In this document: positions 1-7,149 of the stretch, one piece after another
How positions within the stretch are numbered: the first letter of the stretch is position 1
Layout: every line of letters begins with the position of its first letter
From: Bartonella sp. AU16XJBT
GTDB lineage: Bacteria > Pseudomonadota > Alphaproteobacteria > Rhizobiales > Rhizobiaceae
Length of the DNA: 64,000 nt
Assembly: GCF_028618665.1 (NCBI RefSeq)
Contig: NZ_JAQITF010000003.1
Span: forward strand, 124,001 to 188,000
Reading direction: 5' to 3'
The notes under the pieces: model-generated
What the model was told of the DNA's origin: nothing
What the model saw: only the letters and a program-made list of their open reading frames with translations
Databases searched by the model: none
Translations under genes and position numbers: made by a program

Positions 1-71
1 TCAACAGAAAGCTCTTCAATAATTTGTGGCAGAGGGAGTTGTGGGAGTGGTAAAGGTTCAAACTCTGTCAT
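1..71 (-). CDS. Mu-like baseplate protein J, N-terminal fragment (runs off the window)
   Basis: Only the first 23 codons are present. They begin MTEFEPLPLPQLPLP and go on to an IIEELSV stretch, which resembles the start of gpJ/Mu gp47 baseplate wedge proteins. The ATG lies inside the last codons of the preceding W-like gene (its TGA is at 58-60), so the two are translationally coupled. V, then W, then J is the usual baseplate order in Mu/P2-type phages. Identification depends on this context and the proline-rich start, because too little protein is visible for a domain call. Confidence 0.6.
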   Translation of the reverse strand, partial: MTEFEPLPLPQLPLPQIIEELSV

Positions 72-444
72 CACCAACCTCTAAATTGATGCTCATTGGC
101 TCTTTGTGTGACCAATCGCCCAAATGCCCATCGGGATAAAAAACACCCGTTAAAACAAAATGGAATGTGCCTTCACGCGTTGCTTTTGTCAGATCAATCC
201 TCTGCAACGAAAACCCGGGCTCTCCACACTCTGGATCATCGAGTGCTTCAACAATTGCTTGATAAAGCTGCATCATCGTCGCAGGATCAGCATTGGCGTC
301 TTGGAATGCTCCAACATCGCACCCATAATGACGACGCAAAACCCGTGTCCCAATTCTTGTCGTCAGACATTTACGCAGTGACTGTTGGCAATGCGCAAAG
401 CCATATAAAAGAGAGCCGTCCTTTTCGCTCATCCCGCACCGCAT
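58..444 (-). CDS. Baseplate protein W (GPW/gp25 family)
   Basis: A protein of 128 residues. The segment SLRKCLTTRIGTRVLRRHYG (about residues 22-41) is the conserved GPW/gp25 pattern (L...L.T..G.R...P.YG), followed by a DPEC...SLQRIDL stretch and a C-terminal strand-rich part. Proteins of this family are wedge components of contractile-tail baseplates. The gene lies between a 66-residue gene and baseplate J, as expected for a W homologue. The start at 444 has a purine-rich AAAGGGG upstream. An internal Met at residue 5 is an alternative start. Confidence 0.85.
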   Translation of the reverse strand: MRCGMSEKDGSLLYGFAHCQQSLRKCLTTRIGTRVLRRHYGCDVGAFQDANADPATMMQLYQAIVEALDDPECGEPGFSLQRIDLTKATREGTFHFVLTGVFYPDGHLGDWSHKEPMSINLEVGDDRV

Positions 445-447
445 GCT

Positions 448-648
448 TTAAGCCCCTTTGCTTGTCTTTGTGGTAGAAACAGTTGGGGGCGCAGAAACAA
501 CAGGGGCTGGTTTTTCAGCAATCTGACCAAGCAGCAAGGGATATTTAGCCGCTTCCTCACTTAAACAAATTTCTTCACCTTTGCCCGGTGAACGCTTACC
601 TGCAACAAAGTCTGCATTGGTTAAAATAACATAAGTATTCTCACGCAT
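448..648 (-). CDS. Small phage structural-region protein of unknown function
   Basis: A protein of 66 residues starting MRENTYVILTNADFVAGKR. A good Shine-Dalgarno (AGGAG, 9 bases before ATG) selects the start at 648 over the longer frame that runs back into the spike gene. It ends in a proline/alanine/threonine-rich tail. Tiny proteins with a YV.L..A.F..GKR pattern are common between head/tail genes of siphophages and Mu-like phages, but I do not recognise a named family. It sits between V and W, so a baseplate or tail role is only a positional guess. Confidence 0.6.
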   Translation of the reverse strand: MRENTYVILTNADFVAGKRSPGKGEEICLSEEAAKYPLLLGQIAEKPAPVVSAPPTVSTTKTSKGA

Positions 649-661
649 GATAAAAACTCCT

Positions 662-1255
662 TTAAAGAGGACTAGAGGTTGTGGAGGGACCCATTTTGAC
701 CCCACCGTGTTTGTGGCTTGCGCCAACCGATTTTTGATTGTGCTGTAAATCTTCTGCTTGAATCTGCACACTGCCCGTTAATGCAACACGGGTTGATTGA
801 TGAGAAAGCACCAAACCTTGGCTACTCAAATGAATTTGGTTTTCCCCATGGGAAAGAATAAGCTCATCCTTCGTGATACGCAAAGCACCACCCGCATAAC
901 ACAGAGCAAATTCTTGGAAAGAGCGTGCGCAATTAGGTGCATCCTCACTATAACTATCGCGCACCACCAGAGAGGCAGAACCAATTTCGCCATGGGGATT
1001 TAACAAGCGCACCGGATCACCAACATGGAGGGGCATATTGCTTGAAACAGCACCAGAAGCTTCTTGCGCTTGTAGCCAAGGCGATAAAACCGCTTGTCCA
1101 TTGGAACCCTGTTCGGAAAGTTTTACCCGCACCCTATGACCATCAACTTCTGCAACCCGCCCAATCATGTGCTGGTTGGCAAGACAGCGTTCAAGCGCAT
1201 CAAGACGCTTCATCATTTGCCGCAAAGTGTCACTCAAAAGGTGCGCATCATTCAT
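662..1255 (-). CDS. Baseplate assembly protein V / tail spike (gpV, Mu gp45-like)
   Basis: A protein of 197 residues. The N-terminus is helical (LSDTLRQMMKRLDALE), followed by an OB-like segment (RVAEVDGHRVRVKLSE, then LHVGDPVRLLNPHGE) typical of gpV. A repetitive beta region follows, and the C-terminus carries SHKHGGVK. An HxH pair at this position is characteristic of the membrane-piercing spike tip of P2 gpV/Mu gp45. The protein would form the trimeric central spike of the contractile tail. The start overlaps the stop of the DUF1834 gene by 4 bp. The gene is followed by W and J. Confidence 0.88.
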   Translation of the reverse strand: MNDAHLLSDTLRQMMKRLDALERCLANQHMIGRVAEVDGHRVRVKLSEQGSNGQAVLSPWLQAQEASGAVSSNMPLHVGDPVRLLNPHGEIGSASLVVRDSYSEDAPNCARSFQEFALCYAGGALRITKDELILSHGENQIHLSSQGLVLSHQSTRVALTGSVQIQAEDLQHNQKSVGASHKHGGVKMGPSTTSSPL

Positions 1256-1773
1256 GCCTCCACCTCATCATCACATGAGATCAAACCAGCTTTGAGTTGT
1301 CCTTCATCACAAAAAATATCCTGTCCCAACTGATGCAAATCTTGGTGCCATTCCACCACGCTTATCGATACACCACGCTGCTTAATCGCCGCAGAGATAA
1401 TCGGTTCGATCTCGACATCCCGCGGGGCACTCAAATGCGTTAGCCCCCACAATTGCCCGCTATGACAAAGCACCGCAATGGCTTCTGCTAAAAGCCAACT
1501 GGAAACATCCCGCTCTTTACCCGTGGTGATAATAAAAGCCCCTAAATGAAGATCAGCACTCTGCTGCCCAGAAGCCACAGAAGTTAAGCGACTTTCTAAA
1601 ACCGCAACACGCACAGCTGGTGCCACAAGCATTTGTGTTTCCAGTTCTTCTAAATTAAAGCGTCCAAATTGACAGCCGCAATCGCGCACATCCGGCAAAG
1701 CCCTTTTAAGGCTCTTTATCACCGCCTCACGAAAGGCATTAATACGCCCTGCTTGTGTGATCGTTTGACTCAT
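1252..1773 (-). CDS. DUF1834 family phage protein (Mu gp37-like)
   Basis: A protein of 173 residues from the start MSQTITQAG. The start at 1773 is chosen because GGAAAGGG lies just upstream and because its ATG overlaps the preceding TGA by 4 bp. A longer frame starting at 1794 lacks this support. The pattern (EAVIKSLKRALPDVRDCGCQFGRF, then VRVAVLE, then SWLLAEAIAVLCHSGQLWG) fits the DUF1834/gp37 family found in Mu-like tails. The precise role is unknown, and involvement in tail assembly is inferred from gene order. Confidence 0.75.
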   Translation of the reverse strand: MSQTITQAGRINAFREAVIKSLKRALPDVRDCGCQFGRFNLEELETQMLVAPAVRVAVLESRLTSVASGQQSADLHLGAFIITTGKERDVSSWLLAEAIAVLCHSGQLWGLTHLSAPRDVEIEPIISAAIKQRGVSISVVEWHQDLHQLGQDIFCDEGQLKAGLISCDDEVEA

Positions 1774-2264
1774 AAAAAGACCCTTTCCAACCAATCCTCT
1801 GCCGCTTTGACAATTTCCACTTTATTTTGCTCTGAAAGCCCTAAATAAGGGCGTGCCGGCATAGTCACTTGAGGCACACAAACAAAACGCTGTGCTTTGC
1901 TGCTTTTCAGAAAAAAGCGCAATGTCTTGCCATTTTTGGGGCGAATAACCCCACCCAATTGATGAATCCGCGCATAAACCAACCCACTCCCCACCATCAC
2001 CTTTTCTGGTGAAGCTTTCATATCAATGGAGCGTGAGAGCGCCCCACTGGCAAAAAGAATAGAGGTACGGGCATGGTTGTTTTTCCACTTCTCTTCTTGG
2101 GCAGACATTTTTTCACTTTGAATCCGCCGTCTAGTACTCTCTTGAATGAGACGACCAACCCCTTGTGCCAAAGTTCCCATCGGGGCATGAGCCCTCTTTT
2201 GTAAAAAGGATAAAGCCGCTTCAAGCCCGCTCTCTTTAATCTCAATATGGGTTGAAACAGACAT
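1770..2264 (-). CDS. Phage virion morphogenesis protein (gpG / tail-completion S-like)
   Basis: A protein of 164 residues. It begins MSVSTHIEIKESGLEAALSF and continues with LIQESTRRRIQSEK...W, a LFASGALSRSIDMKASPEKVMVGSGLVYARIHQLGG core, then MPARPYLGLSE. The motif 'YA.IHQ.GG...PARP.LG.S' is the signature of the phage virion morphogenesis (gpS/Mu gpG) family. These proteins act in head-tail joining or tail completion. The gene is downstream of DUF1320 with a one-base gap and overlaps the next gene by 4 bp. Confidence 0.88.
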   Translation of the reverse strand: MSVSTHIEIKESGLEAALSFLQKRAHAPMGTLAQGVGRLIQESTRRRIQSEKMSAQEEKWKNNHARTSILFASGALSRSIDMKASPEKVMVGSGLVYARIHQLGGVIRPKNGKTLRFFLKSSKAQRFVCVPQVTMPARPYLGLSEQNKVEIVKAAEDWLERVFL

Positions 2265-2265
2265 G

Positions 2266-2688
2266 TTACCTTCCCATCAAACGCGGTTTGGCATGGAAAA
2301 AAGCCCCATCACGCACGGGACCATCTTCGCTCATAATTTTAGGTTCATCGACCCCTAAACCCGCTTTGCCTTCCGCAATGCGTTTCAAAAGTTCAACCGC
2401 CTGTTTGTAACGATCTTCAATGGTCGTGGTCAGTGCCGTATGGCGTATGGCTAAATTATAAACAGCAATATTGACACAAATCATGCTGAGAGCCGCCGGC
2501 TGTCCAGAAATCGGGACCACGTAGCGATGAGACAAATGCACATCAATCTCACCGCTTGCTTGGTTTAGAGCGCGGGCAATGGCTTGCTCTGAAAAAACTG
2601 GATCAGAATTCTCATCCATCCCACATAAGTCATCCAAGAAGTCATCACCCCAGAGCTCTTCAATCAATGTTTTGCTTGCATAAGCCAT
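2266..2688 (-). CDS. DUF1320 family protein (Mu gp36-like head-tail connector)
   Basis: A protein of 140 residues. The segment IARALNQASGEIDVHLSHRYVVPIS with the later YNLAIRHT...EDRYKQAVELLKRIAEGKAGLGVD is the DUF1320 pattern (a gp6-type adaptor helical fold is usual). The location between the major capsid gene and the morphogenesis gene matches Mu gp36. The probable role is a neck/adaptor ring protein. This is family knowledge plus position, because nothing catalytic is visible. Confidence 0.82.
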   Translation of the reverse strand: MAYASKTLIEELWGDDFLDDLCGMDENSDPVFSEQAIARALNQASGEIDVHLSHRYVVPISGQPAALSMICVNIAVYNLAIRHTALTTTIEDRYKQAVELLKRIAEGKAGLGVDEPKIMSEDGPVRDGAFFHAKPRLMGR

Positions 2689-2700
2689 TAAGTCTTTTCC

Positions 2701-3666
2701 TTAAACAACGTCTTGCAACAAAACGCCGGCATCTTTTGCGGCGACCAATTCACACACACGTTCCCCCACACGCACCCGTTTACCGCCTGATAAGCCGATA
2801 TCTGGATCAATGATCACTCCAGACAAACGTTCACCCAATTGGGCACTAAAGCCCCAACTGATGACCGAACCATCAGCCTGTTGTTTGGTGGGGTCAATAT
2901 AAAGCAGTGCAATCTTATTGCCCCAAACGCGTGCCAATTGCGCTGAACGCCCTTTGCGGGCCAAATTCACTTGCGATTCACCAATGAGTAAACGATCGGG
3001 GTGTATTTCCATCAGATCAGCAAATTGCGCCTTGGTGACAAAACCATCAGCAGTGCCACCTCCTTTAACGGCTTTAATGATTTTGGGATGGCGTTTGAGT
3101 TTTGACCAAACAACTTTACCCATCACAATGGTGTTGGGCGTATAGACGAGAGCTTTATCCATCGCCTCATCTAAAGTGGCATAAGGATCAGATTTCTCAT
3201 AATCACTGAATTTATTCTCACCTTTGAGCGTTATCACGCGCTCTGGTGCGTAATTTTCACTTCTTTGCACAAGGGCTGCAACACGCACTTCACGCCCCAA
3301 TTCTAGCAAATTGGCAAGTCCTTCCACGGCTGTCTTTTCGGGGTTATAACGAGAGCGTCGCTCAGCCCTGGCGCGTGCCGCTGCTTCAATATCTGAATTG
3401 GGGATAAGATCATCAAGTCCATAATCTTTGACACTGGCTTCCCGTTCAAAGGCAGAAAATTCCACCACATTCGGGCGCCCTTTTCGCCCAACCTCAAGTT
3501 CAGGCACCGTAAAATTTTCCGCTAAAGGAAATTCACTATATTTAAACACCTCACTTAAAACAGAAACGCGTGGCAAAACTTTATCGCCAATAAGAGAACC
3601 TGCTGGATTGCGATAACCAATAGCAATAGCAGTGAGTGTTGGATCAATGGGAAAAGGTCTGTTCAT
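2701..3666 (-). CDS. Major capsid protein (Mu gp34-like)
   Basis: A protein of 321 residues starting MNRPFPIDPTLTAIAIGYRN, a common opening for Mu-type major head proteins. The motif PRVSVLSEVFKYSEF follows, and later KVVWSKLKRHPKIIKAVKGG, then FADLMEIHPDRLLIGESQVN, LLYIDP and SWGFSAQLG. These are the hallmarks of the HK97-fold major capsid proteins of Mu-like phages. The gene lies downstream of the protease/scaffold and decoration genes and upstream of the gp36 homologue. It should be the most abundant virion protein. Confidence 0.9.
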   Translation of the reverse strand: MNRPFPIDPTLTAIAIGYRNPAGSLIGDKVLPRVSVLSEVFKYSEFPLAENFTVPELEVGRKGRPNVVEFSAFEREASVKDYGLDDLIPNSDIEAAARARAERRSRYNPEKTAVEGLANLLELGREVRVAALVQRSENYAPERVITLKGENKFSDYEKSDPYATLDEAMDKALVYTPNTIVMGKVVWSKLKRHPKIIKAVKGGGTADGFVTKAQFADLMEIHPDRLLIGESQVNLARKGRSAQLARVWGNKIALLYIDPTKQQADGSVISWGFSAQLGERLSGVIIDPDIGLSGGKRVRVGERVCELVAAKDAGVLLQDVV

Positions 3667-3678
3667 TTTAAGCCTCGA

Positions 3679-4020
3679 TTAATTAATTTTAAAAGAAATA
3701 ACATCACCAGCAGAGCCATCACTCATGGCAATGCCAATGGTGCGATCTGCTGCTTCTGCCTTTATGGCGTGCCCTTTGGGGTCAGAGGTTAAAAAATCAC
3801 CAAAGGAAACATTGCCTCCACAAACCACTTCGCCCCAACCGCATTGAGCAACATCAATCATCTCACCAGCCTTGGCTTCACAAGAGCCGGCAGTGCCTAA
3901 TAATTTATCACCCTTACCAGTAGCCGTTGCCACCATTCCCTCAGTGCGGGCTGCAACAATGCAATAAGGCGAGATCACATCTCCAGCGCGAAAAGATTTC
4001 ATCAAAATTGTCGTACTCAT
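3679..4020 (-). CDS. Head decoration-type protein (DUF2190-like)
   Basis: A protein of 113 residues, mostly short beta segments: AGDVISPYCIVAARTEG, KGDKLLGTAG, GEMIDVAQCGWGEVVCGG, DFLTSDPKGHAIKAE and RTIGIAMSDGSAGDVISFKIN. This is the repeated beta-tulip style of DUF2190/capsid decoration proteins. Its place between the scaffold/protease and the major capsid gene fits a head-stabilising protein. The start overlaps the stop of the protease gene by 4 bp. Confidence 0.72.
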   Translation of the reverse strand: MSTTILMKSFRAGDVISPYCIVAARTEGMVATATGKGDKLLGTAGSCEAKAGEMIDVAQCGWGEVVCGGNVSFGDFLTSDPKGHAIKAEAADRTIGIAMSDGSAGDVISFKIN

Positions 4021-4499
4021 AATTGGCGCTCCTTTTGCTCGCTAATATAATCAACTGCTTGGCTAATGGTGATGTCGAAGCCTTGTGCTTTCTGCTCTTG
4101 TTGATAATGGCGTGCCGCAAGCGCAACCTCTTCTGGCGCAAGCTTTGCTTCTTGCACCAAGGCACACACTTCTAAAGGGCTTGTTGAGGCAAGCGCCGGC
4201 AATTTTTCTATCAAACTTTTAAAATGCTCCACGCCCCCTTCAAGGGTACAAAGGGCACAATATTCTTCACGTGCAGCAGGCAAAATCTTGCCCTCTTCAA
4301 TCGCTTTGTCTAAAAGACTCTCAATCGTCGCCTTTTTTTGCTCTTCCCGCAAAAGTGCTAAATCTTCTCGCGCTTTTGTTAATTGGGTATTTAATTCCAC
4401 CCGTTCTTTTTCGCGTGCTGCAATGCTTGCTAAAATTTCTGCAGGTTTTGCATCTTCTGCCAGCTCCAAAGCACTGGCAATGGCTGTTAAATCCATCAT
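4017..4499 (-). CDS. Nested in-frame scaffold protein (gpZ-like) from an internal start
   Basis: Inside the protease gene, in the same frame, two adjacent ATG codons (4497-4499 and 4494-4496) follow a strong GGAG Shine-Dalgarno that lies 3 and 6 bases from them. The product would be MMDLTAIASALELAED and about 145 further residues, with heptad-like charged helices typical of head scaffolds. In Mu the scaffold gpZ is the separately translated C-terminal part of gene I. The internal ribosome site is seen in the sequence. Separate translation is inferred. Confidence 0.6.
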   Translation of the reverse strand: MMDLTAIASALELAEDAKPAEILASIAAREKERVELNTQLTKAREDLALLREEQKKATIESLLDKAIEEGKILPAAREEYCALCTLEGGVEHFKSLIEKLPALASTSPLEVCALVQEAKLAPEEVALAARHYQQEQKAQGFDITISQAVDYISEQKERQL

Positions 4500-5075
4500 T
4501 TTCTCCGTCAAGGTTGTTGGGGACACCACAAGGGGTATCAAAGGGGGTGTTAAAGGGTATTCACGGCTTAAAGCCGTCATCACAAGGGCAGGACGGTTCA
4601 CCAACCCTGCCCCTGCCAAACTTAAAATCTCACCATTTTTAGAATGACGAAACTCAGGGGAAAGATAGCGATACTCTCGGGCAATAATCTTTTTAGCTGC
4701 CATATCGGTCCATTTAACCCGACCCCAAATCGCACCATCCCGCTCTGCGAGTTCTTCAATCCAGCCACTAGCCGGCGCTTCCAAGCCGTTCCTCGCTCGG
4801 TGATGTTGCCCATGCTCATAATCAATCACAAGCGGTCCTTTATTGGCTGCAAAAGCCTTTAAAATCCTTTGTGGGTCATAATGCCATTCCCGTCCATCAC
4901 GCGCCTTCACATGGGGCGCTTTAGGCAACAACTCGACCCATTCCGGCGCTTGGCTAACGGTGGCGTCTTGGCATAAAATATCTTGGCATAAAACGTCTGG
5001 GCAAAGATCTATGAACGCGGCATAAAATGTTTCTGCATCCCCATCTTCTTGATCTTCGTGAAATTCCTGTTCCAT
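4017..5075 (-). CDS. Head maturation protease with C-terminal scaffold (Mu gpI-like)
   Basis: A protein of 352 residues. The N-terminal half contains the Mu protease I pattern: PLVIDYEHGQHH (about 81-92), PASGWIEEL, REYRYLSPEF (133-142) and LSLAGAGLVNRPAL (151-164). The C-terminal half (from about 193) is a long helical, Glu/Lys-rich scaffold. The Mu I gene has the same protease-scaffold arrangement with an internal start for the scaffold Z, and a matching internal start is present here (see the nested entry). This gene opens a new transcription block after an 870-bp non-coding gap. A palindrome 73 bp upstream is shared with the endolysin operon. Confidence 0.85.
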   Translation of the reverse strand: MEQEFHEDQEDGDAETFYAAFIDLCPDVLCQDILCQDATVSQAPEWVELLPKAPHVKARDGREWHYDPQRILKAFAANKGPLVIDYEHGQHHRARNGLEAPASGWIEELAERDGAIWGRVKWTDMAAKKIIAREYRYLSPEFRHSKNGEILSLAGAGLVNRPALVMTALSREYPLTPPLIPLVVSPTTLTEKMMDLTAIASALELAEDAKPAEILASIAAREKERVELNTQLTKAREDLALLREEQKKATIESLLDKAIEEGKILPAAREEYCALCTLEGGVEHFKSLIEKLPALASTSPLEVCALVQEAKLAPEEVALAARHYQQEQKAQGFDITISQAVDYISEQKERQL

Positions 5076-5141
5076 ACATTGCCTATTGCTTTACAATTGT
5101 CATTGGCAATACAATGCATGAAACTTACTCCCACTATAAGT

Positions 5142-5154
5142 CTGACACTGTCAG
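5142..5154. promoter_or_regulatory. Perfect palindrome upstream of the head operon
   Basis: CTGACACTGTCAG is a perfect 13-bp dyad (6-bp arms, 1-bp centre), centred 73 bp before the protease start. The same dyad with matching flanks (TATAAG on one side, TCAAAA on the other) is centred 71 bp before the endolysin start at 13045-13057. On the minus strand a TTGACT lies at its upstream edge and a TTATA(G)T just downstream. It is most simply the site of a phage late-gene activator (Mor/C type) or repressor. The identity of the protein is inferred. Confidence 0.6.
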
Positions 5155-5384
5155 TCAAAAGAGCATTTCTCAAAAAAGCACTCTTTTCCCTATTATTCTC
5201 CTTGTGAGAGAAACCCCCGTGCTAAACCATCCCATAAAATCGTTTTCAAAGGCACTTCAAAGGCGATAGAGCGCCGTTGTGAAGTTAGAGGTACAAATTA
5301 TCACTCCATACAAAAAAGCCTCTCTCAAGGCGCGTTTTTTTAAAGATTGCTTTTTGGCTTAAAAACATTATATCATTGGAGATA

Positions 5385-5451
5385 AGGCGTGAGCCAGTTT
5401 TGCCAGGACGGCTTTGCCGGATCTGCGAGGAGTTGACCGCCCTCCACGCCT
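5385..5451 (+). ncRNA. Candidate structured small RNA, copy 1 (C4-antisense-like fold)
   Basis: AGGCGTG at 5385 pairs with CACGCCT at 5445-5451, closing a domain that contains the hairpin CGGC-TTT-GCCG (5409-5419) and a GAGG...CCTC pairing. A sigma70-like plus-strand promoter TTGCTT (5347-5352), 16 bp, TATATC (5369-5374) ends 11 bases before the closing stem. A pyrimidine-rich TTCTCATTTC follows the stem. The closed multibranch layout recalls C4 antisense RNA of P1/P7-type phages. That family link is from memory and not computed. Confidence 0.55.
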
Positions 5452-5663
5452 TCTCATTTCACAAAAGCCAACAGGTCTTTCCGGTGTTCTCTTTACAACA
5501 ACCGTTCATTCTTCTTTTCCCTTTTAAAGAAAACACCCCCAGTCTCAAACACTCTTAATAAAAGTCAAACACTCTTATAAAATTGTTTTCAAAGACACTG
5601 GCGATAGAGCACCATTTTTTTAAAAGATTGCTTTTAAACGTTGAAACTGTTAGATTACCCGCG

Positions 5664-5730
5664 AGGCGTGAGCCAGTTATACCAGGACGGTTTTACCGGA
5701 TCTGCGAGGAGTTGACCGCCCTCCACGCCT
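5664..5730 (+). ncRNA. Candidate structured small RNA, copy 2
   Basis: This is the same 65-nt core as copy 1. The inner hairpin here is CGGT-TTT-ACCG (5688-5698), so a C-G pair has become T-A on both sides of the stem. This is a compensatory change that supports base-pairing. The promoter TTGCTT (5628-5633), 17 bp, TAGATT (5651-5656) lies at the same distance upstream. A TTCTTATTTTCT run follows. The plus strand is antisense to the phage late transcript. Confidence 0.58.
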
Positions 5731-5835
5731 TCTTATTTTCTCACGCATTGACTCTCTTCACAAAAGCCAACATGGTTTTCTCAAAGCGTTTTTTTAAGAT
5801 TGCTTTTAAACTTTTAAACTGTTAGATTACCCACG

Positions 5836-5902
5836 AGGCGTGAGCCAGTTATACCAGGACGGCTTTGCCGGATCTGCGAGGAGTTGACCGCCCTCCACGC
5901 CT
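5836..5902 (+). ncRNA. Candidate structured small RNA, copy 3
   Basis: The hairpin core is almost identical to copy 2, with the copy-1 version of the inner stem (CGGC/GCCG). The promoter TTGCTT (5800-5805), 17 bp, TAGATT (5823-5828) would start transcription about where the closing stem begins. A TTCTCTTTTC run lies after the stem. It ends about 40 bp from the 3' end of the MuF gene, with which a longer transcript would be antisense. Confidence 0.58.
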
Positions 5903-5943
5903 TCTCTTTTCACAAACACCAACAGAGCTTTACGGTATTCTCT

Positions 5944-7149
5944 TTACAACAACCTCTCGCCCTTTTTTTCAGCCGCGTTTAACAAACGTTGAATTTCGCG
6001 AAAGCTCTTTTTATGCATGGAGGTCAACCACCATTCTTGTTTGCTTGCCACAAATTTAACCGCTAAGCGCCACCATACCCCATCATTTTCACCCAAAAAC
6101 ACAACGCTCGGTACACCTTTTCGCCTGATAATTCCATGGGGGCGGATAAGTGTTTGAATGGCGCCTCGAAAATCCTCCAAGTGAAGAGACCGCGCTTGAT
6201 GCTCTAACAAAATATGTTTTACGCTGTCTGAAGATAAGCGAATAAGAGAATTGTCCCCACCAAAAACATCACCCACCTTTTGTAACATCGGGGCTATGGG
6301 AATAAATCCACGAGACATGCGTCCTTCAAACATGGCTTCCAAAAGTGGTGAGCCCACAATATCTTCAATGGCAATACGCTTGCCATTGTCCCCCATCACA
6401 GAGACTTTATCACTCAAAAATCGGCTTAAATTTTGTGAGCGATGTTTCCCAGGATTAGAATGCCATCCAGGATCAATCCCTACGGGTATCTTCTCAACTT
6501 TCCCCGTCCGTTTATTGCGCCAAACCTGCTTTTCAACATGAAGTGGCTCTGCCCCCTCTTCATAGCCTAAATTGTCCGCCTCATAACGGCTTACCTGTCG
6601 CACACTGCATTTACATCGCCAGCCATTGGGCGGATAAAGCCAATCCCAAACCGGATCATCAACAGGTGCCGTAAACCCCACCCAACTTTCATGTTCTAAA
6701 CGCTTATGTTCTGAACTCGACAAAGCATAGGTGAGATAGGGCAAAAATTCTTTATTATTTTGTGTGCGCTCCCATTCCCCTGCCGCATGGGCACTCATGG
6801 TATTAGCCCAATAGACCGTTTCTAAACGCCGCGGGCTGCCCAATTGCACCACGCTCTTTTCACCCGTTTTCGGGTCAATAGCAGTCTTTTTCCCCCACCA
6901 ACCCTTTTCCTGTAAAATCGGCATTAAATTTTTTTGAAAATCTTGAAAAGGAACTTGATGTTTTATGGCTTCTCCAACCGCTCGCTTAAAATCATCCAAA
7001 ATGTCATAGCCTACCGATTTTGCCACCGTAAAGGAAAAAGCATGTTCTTCTGGTGCTATATCCCGCCAATCAAAGCTTGGAACAATATTTTTGGCTGCAA
7101 AATAACGGGTGACCTCTTTGGGTGCTGTTTTAAAAAGTTCCTCATCCAT
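5944..7149 (-). CDS. MuF head protein fused to a C-terminal nuclease-toxin-like domain (Mu gp30/F-like)
   Basis: A protein of 401 residues from the start MDEELFK. This start overlaps the portal stop by 8 bp and has GGGG upstream. A frame 7 codons longer exists. The first 240 residues are a MuF/SPP1-gp7 minor head domain: RRLETVYWANTMSAHAAGEW, HESWVGFTAPVDDPVWD, then LYPPNGWRCKCSV. The last 110 residues are a separate compact domain with SSDSVKHILLEH, a P-H-G-I turn after AIQTLIRP, and WLTSMHKKSF. This is the pattern of the phage barnase/EndoU/colicin/RelE-like (PBECR) nucleases attached to many MuF proteins. The MuF part is well supported. The nuclease assignment is by motif only. Confidence 0.8.
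   Translation of the reverse strand: MDEELFKTAPKEVTRYFAAKNIVPSFDWRDIAPEEHAFSFTVAKSVGYDILDDFKRAVGEAIKHQVPFQDFQKNLMPILQEKGWWGKKTAIDPKTGEKSVVQLGSPRRLETVYWANTMSAHAAGEWERTQNNKEFLPYLTYALSSSEHKRLEHESWVGFTAPVDDPVWDWLYPPNGWRCKCSVRQVSRYEADNLGYEEGAEPLHVEKQVWRNKRTGKVEKIPVGIDPGWHSNPGKHRSQNLSRFLSDKVSVMGDNGKRIAIEDIVGSPLLEAMFEGRMSRGFIPIAPMLQKVGDVFGGDNSLIRLSSDSVKHILLEHQARSLHLEDFRGAIQTLIRPHGIIRRKGVPSVVFLGENDGVWWRLAVKFVASKQEWWLTSMHKKSFREIQRLLNAAEKKGERLL

Larger units (their letters stand above)
5230..5954. repeat. Three diverged copies of a repeat unit in the 870-bp gap of the late region
   Basis: The stretch 5076-5943 has no convincing gene. It holds three copies of a unit. An upstream part (GTTTTCAAAG.CACT, then GGCGATAGAGC.CC near 5263 and 5602) is clear in copies 1 and 2. 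A T-run with GATTGCTTTT, a conserved hairpin of about 65 nt and a trailing CACAAA..CCAACA are in all three. The tail TTCTCTTTACAACAACC at 5487-5503 recurs at 5938-5954, where it includes the stop codon of the MuF gene. Copy 1 therefore carries a duplicated 3' end of that gene. The short plus-strand reading frames here simply translate the repeats. Confidence 0.75.

Noticed and set aside
5401-5425. Kink-turn-like tandem G-A pairs around the inner hairpin
   Set aside because: Only one unpaired base is present where a three-base bulge is needed, so I do not call a k-turn.
5376-6059. Plus-strand reading frames across the hairpin repeats (peptides with RICEELTALHAF)
   Set aside because: They simply translate the repeated hairpin. 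The copy-2 change alters the peptide but preserves the RNA pairing, so coding is less likely than structure.
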